This document shows positions 26,201 through 36,613 of a stretch of 64,000 nt of DNA, in pieces. The DNA is from Nannocystis exedens (lineage in GTDB: Bacteria > Myxococcota_A > Polyangia > Nannocystales > Nannocystaceae): positions 5,532,001 to 5,596,000 of the forward strand of contig NZ_NETK01000001.1 in the NCBI RefSeq assembly GCF_002343915.1. Direction: 5' to 3'. A program made the position numbers and the translations under genes. The notes under the pieces are model-generated. The model had not been told where the DNA came from, ran no database searches, and saw only the letters and a program-made list of their open reading frames with translations. The stretch's first letter is position 1. Every line of letters starts with the position of its first letter.

Positions 26201-26410
26201 ATGGCCCTCGGGACATGTCGAGGGGCGCCCGGCGAGGCCCGTGCGGAGCGGCGAGGACCGAGGACGTCCCTCGGGACATGTCGGTGGCGCGGCCGCGCGG
26301 GGGCGACGGCGAGGCGAAGACTGGAGGTGTCCTTCGGGACATGTCGAGGGTCGCGTCGCCGGACCGGGGCGACGTGGCGCGCGCGGGAGATGTCCTTCGG
26401 GGCAGATCCG
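26201..26410. repeat. Tandem array of four hairpin elements
   Basis: Four copies begin at 26201, 26262, 26325 and 26388, a period of 61-63 bases. Each contains a left arm (GGCC, CGTCC, GTGTCC or GATGTCC), a CTCG or TTCG loop and a right arm GGACATGTC (GGGCAGATCC in the last). The sequence between copies is also related but degenerate. The array fills the whole gap between the two ATPase genes. Confidence 0.8.
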
Positions 26411-26447
26411 GACGCCATGCTGTCAAAAACTGGTCGCGGAGGTCGGC

Positions 26448-28034
26448 GTGAGCGAGACGGTCGACCTGCGCCAGCTGCTGGCGATCGACATCGAGGCCGA
26501 GCTGCGCAAGCTGGCGTCGGCGCAGCTGCAGGGGCCGTGGCAGCTACCGGCGGAGCTGGTGCGGCGGTCGCTGTCGGCGGGGGCGCGCACGGTCGAGGTC
26601 GAGCTCGGGCGGGCCTCGGTGCGCGTGCGCGACGACGGGGCGGCGATCGGGCGCGAGCTGCTGCTGGCGCTGACCGACCTGCTCGACGCCGGGGTCCAGG
26701 CCGAGCGGCGCCACCGGGCCCTGCTCGCGCTCGAGCAGGCCGGCGCGCTGGCGCTGCTGGCCCTGCCGGCGCTGCGCCCGGGACGGGTCGAGGTCGTCGC
26801 GCGCTCGCACGGGCTGGTGCGCCGGCTCGAGTTCGCCGGGCAGGGCCGCGCCAACCTGTCCGAAGGTGCAGATCCGTCCGGCGGCCGCGGGACCGAGTTC
26901 ACGGTCCGCGGCGCCGAGCTCGAGCCGGCCCGCGCGCGCACGTACCTGGCCGACGTCGCCCGCTTCGCGCCGGCGGCGGTCCGCGTCGACGGGACCGACG
27001 TCAGCGACGGCCTGCGCCGCTACCTCGCGCGCGCCGAGCTCGAGCTGCCGCAGTTCAAGCTGCGCGGCAGCGTGGCCCTGGCCCACCGCGGCGAGCCGGC
27101 GCGGATCTGGCTGCTCGTCCACGGGGTGGTGTCGACCCACGTCGGGGTCACGCGCGCGCCCTGCTTCGAGGCGGTGGTCGAGCTGGCCGACAAGTTCGCC
27201 GCCGGCGAGCTGACCCCGGCCGCGACCGCGGCCGACCTGCGCGAGGCGATCGCGCCCGCGCTCGAGGCGATCGTCGACGCCGGCGTGCAGTTGATGTTGG
27301 CGACCGGCGCGCGCTCGGCCAGCTTGCCCGCCGTCAGCCAGGCGCGGGTGCTGCACCTGCTGCTGCAGGCGCTGCGCTCGCGTCGGCGCGCGGCCGAGGT
27401 GCTGGCGCTGCCGGTGGTGCCGGCGCTGGTGAGCCGCGACGAGCGGCGCTGGCTGGCGATCGAGAGCCTGCCCGCGCTGGCCCGCCCCGAGCCGGCCTTC
27501 GCCCTCGACCCCGAGCAGAACCCGGACGAATTCGCGCTGCCCGGCCCGCCCGTCCTCCTTCTCGGCACCGCCGACCGCGGGATCCTCGCCGAGCTGCTGC
27601 AGTTGCGGTTCCGCTCGCCGCCACCGCGCGGAAACGAGCGCATGCCGATCTCGGCCAACCTGGCGCGCGGTTGGCGGCGGCTCTGGCAAGCCTTCGGCGG
27701 GGCGCGGCGGCCCTTGCCGGAGTCGGCGCTGTCGTCGGCCGAGCGGCAATTCCTGGCGAGCCTGCGTGCGGCCGTCCGCGGCGGCGCCGGGGCGCCCGAG
27801 CGCGTCGAGCTGTGCGCCGGGGCCGGTTCGCCGCGGGTGACCGGCGAGCCGGCCACCCTGTACCTCGGCCGCGAGCACCCGGACGTGCGCGCGGCGATCG
27901 CCGCCGCCGAGACCGGCGAGGCGTGGGTCTTCCCGGCCTGCGTCGCGCTGCTTGCCGGCAGCGGCATGCCGGGAACGGCGAGCCGGGCGACGTGGGTGCG
28001 GACCTGGCACCGGCTGTTGCAAGGCCGGGGATGA
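26448..28034 (+). CDS. Degenerate GHKL ATPase-like partner protein
   Basis: 528 residues from GTG 26448. The N-terminal half resembles the ATPase domain of the upstream gene: LPAELVRRSLSAGARTVEVE takes the place of the N box without its Asn, VRVRDDGAAIGRE replaces DDGEGM, and GGRGTEFTVRG is a late Gly-rich strand. ATP binding is therefore doubtful. The C-terminal 250 residues (VLALPVVPALVSRDERRWLA, PPVLLLGTADRGILAELLQL) are an alpha/beta domain I do not recognise. No membrane helix. It is probably a cytoplasmic subunit of the membrane ATPase encoded upstream. Longer frames upstream only read through the repeat array, so the GTG is chosen. Confidence 0.65.
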   Translation: MSETVDLRQLLAIDIEAELRKLASAQLQGPWQLPAELVRRSLSAGARTVEVELGRASVRVRDDGAAIGRELLLALTDLLDAGVQAERRHRALLALEQAGALALLALPALRPGRVEVVARSHGLVRRLEFAGQGRANLSEGADPSGGRGTEFTVRGAELEPARARTYLADVARFAPAAVRVDGTDVSDGLRRYLARAELELPQFKLRGSVALAHRGEPARIWLLVHGVVSTHVGVTRAPCFEAVVELADKFAAGELTPAATAADLREAIAPALEAIVDAGVQLMLATGARSASLPAVSQARVLHLLLQALRSRRRAAEVLALPVVPALVSRDERRWLAIESLPALARPEPAFALDPEQNPDEFALPGPPVLLLGTADRGILAELLQLRFRSPPPRGNERMPISANLARGWRRLWQAFGGARRPLPESALSSAERQFLASLRAAVRGGAGAPERVELCAGAGSPRVTGEPATLYLGREHPDVRAAIAAAETGEAWVFPACVALLAGSGMPGTASRATWVRTWHRLLQGRG

Positions 28035-28141
28035 CGGGTCCGGCGACCCGGGTGCGGACCTGGCACCGGCGGTTGCGAGGCCGGGGATGACGGGTCCGGC
28101 GACCCGGTGCGGACCTGGCACCGGCTGTTACAAGGCCGGTG
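27996..28141. repeat. Tandem repeat of about 56 bp across a stop/start junction, three copies
   Basis: The unit beginning GTGCGGACCTGGCACCGG occurs at 27996, 28052 and 28107. Each unit ends with CCGGGGATGA or CCGGTGATGA. The first carries the stop codon of the ATPase-like gene and the last the start codon of the methyltransferase gene. Confidence 0.9.
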
Positions 28142-28999
28142 ATGACCCCGGTCCGCGTCGACGACCCCGACGACCCGCGCCTCGCCGACTACCGCGAGCT
28201 GGAGGCGCTCGGCCACCGCCCCGACCCGCGCCGCTTCATCGCAGAGAGCGAGCTGGTGGTCGAGCGCCTGCTGCGGAGCCCGTACCCGGTCGCCTCGGTG
28301 CTGACGACCGAGAGCCACCGCGCGCGCCTCGGCCCGGCCCTGGCCAGCCGCCCGGAGGTGCCGGTCTACGTCGGCGAGCAGGCGCTGCTGCGCACGGTCG
28401 TCGGCTTCAACTTCCACCGCGGCGTCGCGGCCTGCGGGCTGCGGCCGCCGGCGCTGCGCTGGGCCGACATGGCTCGAGGGACAGCTTTCGAAGATGTCCC
28501 GGAGGACATGTTGTCCGCGCTGGGCGAGCGGCCGGCGTACACGATCGCGCTGGCGCAGGGGCTGAGCGATCCGGCCAACGTCGGCGCGATCGTCCGCGCC
28601 GCGCGGGCCTTCGGCGTCGACCTCCTGCTGCTCGACCGCGCGGGCGCGGACCCGCTGAGCCGGCGGGCGATCCGCGCCGCCGCCGGGAACGTGTTCGCGC
28701 AGGCGATCGCCGGCGTCGGCGACCTCGTCGCGGTCGTCGGTCGCCTGCGGCGGGCGGGCGCGACCGTCCTGGCGGCGACCCCCGGTCCGCGGGCGCGGCC
28801 CCTGGGCGCGGTCGTGCGACCGGCGCGGCTCGTGATCCTGGTCGGCAGCGAGGGTCAGGGGCTGCCGGCGACGTTGCGCGCGGTCAGCGACGACGAGGTC
28901 GCGATCCCGATGCGTCCGGGCGTCGACTCGCTGGGGGTCGCGGCCGCCACCGCGATCCTGCTGTACGCCCTCGCCGGGGCGCAGGACCCGGGGTTATGA
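28142..28999 (+). CDS. SpoU/TrmH-family RNA 2'-O-methyltransferase
   Basis: 285 residues from ATG 28142 (GTG 28139 is adjacent). The N-terminal substrate-binding part (RFIAESELVVERLLRSPYP) precedes the knotted SPOUT domain with its three motifs: LSDPANVGAIVRAARAFGV, VILVGSEGQGLP and DEVAIPMRPGVDSLGVAAA. These proteins transfer a methyl group from SAM to a ribose in tRNA or rRNA. The stretch WADMARGTAFEDVPEDMLSA lies between the two halves and is encoded by hairpin-family DNA (28466-28516), so it may be an inserted loop. It follows the ATPase pair with a repeat-filled junction and precedes the cytochrome gene by 18 bases. Confidence 0.9.
   Translation: MTPVRVDDPDDPRLADYRELEALGHRPDPRRFIAESELVVERLLRSPYPVASVLTTESHRARLGPALASRPEVPVYVGEQALLRTVVGFNFHRGVAACGLRPPALRWADMARGTAFEDVPEDMLSALGERPAYTIALAQGLSDPANVGAIVRAARAFGVDLLLLDRAGADPLSRRAIRAAAGNVFAQAIAGVGDLVAVVGRLRRAGATVLAATPGPRARPLGAVVRPARLVILVGSEGQGLPATLRAVSDDEVAIPMRPGVDSLGVAAATAILLYALAGAQDPGL
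28466..28516. repeat. Composite hairpin element in the methyltransferase gene
   Basis: GACATGG CTCG AGGGACAGC followed by TTCGAAGATGTCC and GGAGGACATGTTGTCC, three or four arms in a row, in frame within the coding region. Confidence 0.65.
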
Positions 29000-29017
29000 T
29001 GGGCCCAGGCGAACGAC

Positions 29018-30091
29018 ATGGACGTCATTCTCAGCGCCTCCCTCGGGCTCCTGTTTTTGGTCGTCGGCACGGCTGCCGTGTTCCTGATGTACTACCTCTG
29101 GGGCTTTCCGTTCGACAAAGCCACGCGCACGAGCGCCGCGCCGCCGTCGTTGATGCGGCTGCACCGGCAGCTCGGGTGGTTCTACATCGTCATCTACATC
29201 GTCTTGATGTTCGAGATGGTGCCGCGGATGTGGAATTACCAGGTCGAGTGGCCGGCGCGGACCGTCGCGCACATGTGCCTCGGCATGGGGGTCGGCTTCA
29301 TCCTGATGATCAAGGTGGTGATCCTGCGGTTCTTCCGCCACCTCGAGGAGTGGATGCCGGCGCTGGGGACGTCGCTCCTGGCGTGCACGATCATGCTGGC
29401 GGGGCTGTCGATGCCGCACGCGTTCCGCGAGATGGCGCTCGCCAGCGAGATGGGCGACGTCTACGGCGACGAGAACCGTGAGCGCGTGAAGAAGCTGCTG
29501 CAGGCGGCCAAGCTGCCCGAGGAGGCGCCGATCGACGAGCTCTCGTCGGTCGACTCGCTGCAAGCGGGCCGGCAGGTGCTCCTCAAGAAATGCGTCGCCT
29601 GCCACGACCTCAAGACGATCCTCGACCGCCCGCGCTCGCCGCTCGACTGGGTCGGCACCGTCGACCGCATGGTCATCAAGCCCAGCTTCAACGAGCCGAT
29701 CTCCGAGTTCGAGGGCTGGCAGGTCACCGCGTACCTGATCGCCATCTCGCGCGACCTGCAGCGCTCGCTCAAGGAGCGCCGCGCCCAGGACGAGCAGCGC
29801 GAGCAGGCCGAGGCCGTGCTGGCCGCGCCGCCGCCCGCCGCCGCGCCCACGGTCGCCACCGAGCCGGTCGCGCCGCCGACGATCGACCCGGCCGTGGCCC
29901 GCAAGACCTACGAGAGCGTGTGCAGCCAGTGCCACGAGCTGTCGGAGGTCGAGAAGGCGCCGCCGACCAGCGAGGCCGAGGTCATCGAGGTCATCCGCCG
30001 CATGATCGAGGACAACGAGATGAAGGCCACGCCCGAGCAGATCACCCAGATCGAGTGGCACATGATCAAGGTGTTCGTCCACCGCGGCTGA
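29018..30091 (+). CDS. Membrane dihaem c-type cytochrome
   Basis: 357 residues. Four hydrophobic segments in the first 150 residues (LGLLFLVVGTAAVFLMYYLW, WFYIVIYIVLMFEMVP, MGVGFILMIKVVILRFF, GTSLLACTIMLAGL) contain several His that could bind haem b. The C-terminal periplasmic half has two c-type haem sites, CVACHD and CSQCHE, separated by a Pro/Ala linker. It is likely an electron-transfer protein of the inner membrane. The downstream SDR gene begins 51 bases later. A TATGAT hexamer at 28996-29001 overlaps the end of the methyltransferase gene and could be its promoter. Confidence 0.8.
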   Translation: MDVILSASLGLLFLVVGTAAVFLMYYLWGFPFDKATRTSAAPPSLMRLHRQLGWFYIVIYIVLMFEMVPRMWNYQVEWPARTVAHMCLGMGVGFILMIKVVILRFFRHLEEWMPALGTSLLACTIMLAGLSMPHAFREMALASEMGDVYGDENRERVKKLLQAAKLPEEAPIDELSSVDSLQAGRQVLLKKCVACHDLKTILDRPRSPLDWVGTVDRMVIKPSFNEPISEFEGWQVTAYLIAISRDLQRSLKERRAQDEQREQAEAVLAAPPPAAAPTVATEPVAPPTIDPAVARKTYESVCSQCHELSEVEKAPPTSEAEVIEVIRRMIEDNEMKATPEQITQIEWHMIKVFVHRG

Positions 30092-30142
30092 CCGTTCGGA
30101 CAGATCATCACCAGCAACGAGACAAGGAAGGATCTCTCAAGC

Positions 30143-30832
30143 ATGCAGCGCGATCTCGAAGGGCTCACCATCGTCGTCACCGGAGGCGCCGGCGCGCTCG
30201 GGGGGGCCGTCGTACAGGAGCTGGCCGACGCCGGCGCGACCATCGTGGTCCCGGCGATCGACGACGGCCCGGCCGACCGCGTCGCCGGGGTGCGCTACGT
30301 GCCGCGCGTCGACCTGTCCCAGGAGGCGGCCGTCAACGCGCTCTACGCCGACCTGCCCGCGCTGTGGGCCTCGGTCCACGTCGCCGGCGGGTTCACCTGG
30401 GCCAAGATCGAGGACACCGACCTCGCCAAGCTGCAGGGCCAGTGGACGCTCAACGCGGTGACGGCGTTCCTGTGCAGCCGCGCGGCGGTGGCGAAGATCC
30501 GCGCGACCGGCAAGCAGGGCGGCCGGATCGTCAACACCGTCGCCCGCACGGTCGCCCACCCGACCGCGGGCATCAGCGCCTACGCGATGTCCAAGGGCGC
30601 CGTGGTCGCGCTCACCACCCAGCTCGCCGAGGAGCTGCGCGAGGAGGGCATCACGGTCAACGCGGTCGCCCCGGGCCTCATCGACACGCCCACCAACCGC
30701 AGGGACATGCCCGACGCCGACTTCTCGCGCTGGACCAAGCCGGCGGAGATCGCCCGGGTCATCCACGCGCTCGTGTCGCCGGGGCTCGGCGTGACGAGCG
30801 GGGCGATCGTGCCGGTCTACGGCCGCTCCTGA
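30143..30832 (+). CDS. Short-chain dehydrogenase/reductase (SDR)
   Basis: 229 residues. The Rossmann motif TGGAGALGG binds NAD(P), HVAGG stands for the NAG strand, and YAMSK is the catalytic YxxxK, with VNAVAPGLIDTP as the later cofactor loop. The residue 13 positions before the Tyr, usually Ser, is Ala here (NTVARTV), although a Thr is two positions away. Cytoplasmic oxidoreductase of unknown substrate. An AAGGA ribosome binding site precedes ATG 30143. The last hairpin-like pair (AGGGACAGGTC near 30863) follows the stop. Confidence 0.88.
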   Translation: MQRDLEGLTIVVTGGAGALGGAVVQELADAGATIVVPAIDDGPADRVAGVRYVPRVDLSQEAAVNALYADLPALWASVHVAGGFTWAKIEDTDLAKLQGQWTLNAVTAFLCSRAAVAKIRATGKQGGRIVNTVARTVAHPTAGISAYAMSKGAVVALTTQLAEELREEGITVNAVAPGLIDTPTNRRDMPDADFSRWTKPAEIARVIHALVSPGLGVTSGAIVPVYGRS

Positions 30833-30943
30833 GGTCGCTCCTGGTCTTTCGCGCAGGGTGCGAGGGACAGGTCGTAAAGACAGGCGGCTGGGCTGCGTCG
30901 GCGCGGCCCAGCGCGCCGGCGGTGTCGGCCGCGGAGACGGCGG

Positions 30944-31800
30944 TCAGGGCGGCGCGCCCTGATCGAGACACGCGGCGATCTCGTCGATCACGTCCTGCGG
31001 CAGCGGTGCGCCGGGCGGCATCTGCGGGCCGCTGCCGCCGACTTCGAGGTGCGAGCCGTTCACCCTGTGCCAGAGGTAGCTGCTCTGGTGGTCGCCGGGC
31101 GCGACGAGGAGGAGCGGCGCCCCGAGCGCCGGCTGGTTGACGATGTTGTCGTAGGCGACGTCCTCGGTGAGGATGAACCAACCCGAAGCCGACCCGCCCT
31201 GGACGTGGCATTCGATGCAGTAGGTGTTCCCGATCGGCTGCACCGCCGCGCCGGGGGTCGGGACCTCGCAGTTGCCCTCGACGCACGCCTCGCCGCCGCC
31301 GACGTCGCACTCGTCGTCGCTGGCGCACTCGAAGCACGCGGGCTCGTCGGGCGCGAGCGCGTGGCCCTGCGCGAGCCCGGCCTTGCACGCCGTGATGCAC
31401 AGCTCGGCGTCGGCCGGCGTGCCGGTCCAGCAGGCGCTGGCCTCACCGAAGTCCTCCTGGGCGTCGAGCAGCCCGCCGGGGTTGGTGACCGCGACGCACT
31501 CGATATAGCGATTGCACGGCGTGCGGTCCGTGGACGAGCCGTCGGTCGGGTCGTCTGTCGTCGTGGTCGTCGTGCCGCTGGTCGGGGGTCCCTCGGTGAC
31601 GGGCCCGCCGGTGTCGTCGGACGTCGTCGACGTGTCGCCGGGGTTCGCGGTCGGATCTTGCCCGGATCCCGGCCCCGGCCCCGGCCCCGGCGTGGAGGCC
31701 GTAGGATTCGTCGTCAATGTGTCGAGGGGTCGCTGTCGTTGCCGCAGCCGATAGCCAGCGCCGCGGTCAAGCCTATCGATAGGCACCATGGGTGTGCCAT
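30944..31800 (-). pseudogene. Cytochrome c-like lipoprotein, frameshifted near the N-terminus
   Basis: ATG 31800 encodes a perfect lipoprotein signal (MAHPWCLSIGLTAALAIGC, then GNDSDPST) but stops at 31714. The mature part continues in another frame from about 31740 to the stop at 30944. One extra base in the GGGG run at 31726-31729 would join them as GNDSDPLDTLTTNPTASTP. The rest has a Gly/Pro/Thr linker, Cys-rich modules (CFECASDDECDVGG) and a c-type haem site CIECH with a likely Met ligand in PQMPPGAPLP near the C-terminus. Expected product: a periplasm-facing, lipid-anchored monohaem protein. The lesion may be a real frameshift or a homopolymer error. Confidence 0.75.
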
Positions 31801-31883
31801 GCGCGCATGCTATCCCCGACAGGGAGCGCCCGCAACAGGACCGGAAAGCCTACTCCGGGCCGGCTGCGGCGTGCCTGTTGTAT

Positions 31884-31909
31884 AGAACATGTCCGATCGG
31901 GCATGCTCT
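31884..31909. repeat. Dispersed hairpin element
   Basis: AGAACATGTCC GATC GGGCATGCTCT, inverted arms around a four-base loop, in the gap between the cytochrome-like lipoprotein and the box operon. Confidence 0.7.
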
Positions 31910-31956
31910 TTCGGTCCTCACGTCCTCGCGGGCAGCGGCGCTGCGAAGACGCGAAC

Positions 31957-31981
31957 GGCCCCGGTTCGCCGAACCGGGGCC
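31957..31981 (-). terminator. Probable terminator of the box operon
   Basis: A perfect 11-bp stem (GGCCCCGGTTC with GAACCGGGGCC) and a 3-base loop, 25 bases after the boxB stop. T-run absent, so strength is uncertain. Confidence 0.6.
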
Positions 31982-32005
31982 GCCTTCATCCTCGCCGGCG
32001 AGGGA

Positions 32006-33430
<1,425 letters not shown>

Positions 33431-33465
33431 GGGATCCGGGTGCTCCAAAAACGATCGGGGGGTAG

Positions 33466-35139
<1,674 letters not shown>

Positions 35140-35634
35140 CGCAGACAAAAAATTACATGGGCTCGTCGCTTCGTGTGCCGCACTTCCAAGTGTGCTCTCG
35201 CACGGCTTGGAAGGCGCGTGCGGTGGGCCGGGGGAGCTGCGTGGCGATCGCCACGCGACCGTCGACGACGTCGCGGATCGACGCAGACCCGTGTGGACGC
35301 GCACGCGTGTGCGCTCGCACGGATCGCGGAATTTCGGGCTTCAACGGTGTTCTACGGCGAAGTTCGCCGAGTTCCTTCGGCGCTCGGCCGGCGGTGAATG
35401 ACCTGTCCTTTGGGACAAGTCGTGTGCTGACTCGCCGCGCCGCATCACGAGGTCCGAAGGCGCAGCGATCGTCGCGAGCGTCGCGGTCGCGAAGATGACA
35501 CGCGTCGTGCTGCGTGCGTCGGGCGCCGCGTCGCGCTGCGACGCAGCTGTGTGCATCCGCACGCGATCTGTCCCAGAGGTCTGGATCTCTTCTGGAGCGC
35601 GACTTCAAGCCGCTGCGAGTGCTAGACAGCCCTC
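35140..35634. other. Divergent intergenic region between boxC and the HAD gene
   Basis: About 500 bases without a convincing gene; the open frames present are Arg/Thr-rich and show no family similarity. It must hold the boxC promoter and probably its control site. One hairpin copy, GACCTGTCC TTTG GGACAAGTC, is at 35400-35421. A TAGACA hexamer at 35623-35628 lies 6 bases before the GTG start of the HAD gene. Confidence 0.5.
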
Positions 35635-36291
35635 GTGCTCCGCGGCGTCCTCTTCGACCTCGACGGTGTGCTGGTCGACTCGCTGGCCTCGATCGGCGCT
35701 TGCTTCAACCACGCGCTGCAGACGCTCGGTCGTCCGCCGCTGCCGCTGGCGTCGCTCCGGCCGCTGATCGGGCCGCCGCTCGAGGAGAGCGCGCAGTCGG
35801 TGATCGGCGACGACCCGCAGCTGCTCGCGCGCTTCATCGCCGCCTATCGCGAGCGCTACGCGGCGACCGCCGTCGACGAGACGCGGCCCGCCGCCGGCCT
35901 GGTCGATGTAATGACCGAGCTGGCGGCCCGCACCGACCTCGCCGTGGCGACCAGCAAGCCCGAGGTGTTCGCGCGGCCGATCCTCGCCGGCCTCGGCGTC
36001 GCCCACCTGTTCCGGGCGATCTGCGGCCGCTCGCTCGAGCTCGACGCCGAGCCGAAGGCGGCCGTGATCGCTCGCGCCTTGCAGACGTTCGCCGGCCGCG
36101 CCGAGGGGCTGGTGATGGTCGGTGACCGCCGCCACGACGTGGTCGGCGCCGCGGCCCACGGGATCCCGACGATCGGCGTGCTGCACGGCATGGGCAGCGA
36201 GGACGAGCTCCGCGCGGCCGGCGCTCGCTGGCTGGCCGCCGACCTCTGCGCGCTGCCCGGGCTGCTGCGCGAGATCGAAGATCAGTTCTGA
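35635..36291 (+). CDS. HAD-superfamily phosphatase, phosphoglycolate phosphatase-like
   Basis: 218 residues from GTG 35635. Motif I is FDLDGVLVDS (both catalytic Asp), motif II AVATSKPEVF, motif III the Lys in EPKAAVIA, and motif IV VMVGDRRHDVVGA. The cap is the small helical type (about residues 15-80). Family members hydrolyse small phosphate esters such as phosphoglycolate or pyrophosphate in the cytoplasm. Substrate is not fixed by the sequence. It stands alone between the divergent box operon and a convergent methyltransferase gene. Confidence 0.88.
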   Translation: MLRGVLFDLDGVLVDSLASIGACFNHALQTLGRPPLPLASLRPLIGPPLEESAQSVIGDDPQLLARFIAAYRERYAATAVDETRPAAGLVDVMTELAARTDLAVATSKPEVFARPILAGLGVAHLFRAICGRSLELDAEPKAAVIARALQTFAGRAEGLVMVGDRRHDVVGAAAHGIPTIGVLHGMGSEDELRAAGARWLAADLCALPGLLREIEDQF

Positions 36292-36303
36292 TCACCCGTT
36301 CGT

Positions 36304-36349
36304 ATTCCAATAATATGGAATGATGGCACATGCCTGTAAGGGCATGTCC
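36304..36349. repeat. AT-rich palindrome followed by a hairpin element
   Basis: ATTCCAATAATATGGAAT (36304-36321) is an inverted repeat that stands out as AT-rich. GCACATGCC TGTAA GGGCATGTCC follows at 36326-36349. Both lie just after the HAD stop and may serve as terminator. From 36350 to 36613 I see nothing coding. Confidence 0.6.
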
Positions 36350-36613
36350 GGAAGAGCACGTTTTGTCGGGGGCGCGACCGGGTTTCGCAGCGCGAGCGGG
36401 CTCAGCAATACGGAGCGTCGAGTGAGGGAGGTCGGGGAGATCGCTCCGGCGCTCCGGCCCGAGAAATGGTCCGTCGCGGGGTCAACCGATGGTCGCGGTG
36501 CCTCGCGTCGAGTCGACCTCCTTCGCGGCCTGGGCCAGTCGGTGAGCCCGCGAGAGCCGGAGCCGAGGAAGGGCGATCGCGGGGAAAAGCGCGACGCAGA
36601 CGAGGGCGGCCGC

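Noticed and set aside
26201-26410. A CRISPR-like array, since about 20 bases recur every 61-63 bases
   Set aside because: The repeats are degenerate hairpins, the intervening sequences resemble each other instead of being unique spacers, and no cas genes are present.
31667-31690. The CCGGCC hexanucleotide run as the cause of the lipoprotein frameshift
   Set aside because: Changes in a six-base unit keep the frame, and the break lies upstream, between 31714 and 31740.
35153-35608. A 151-codon frame on the minus strand between boxC and the HAD gene
   Set aside because: Arg/Asp/Thr-rich, no recognisable motif, overlaps the probable promoter region and contains a hairpin element.
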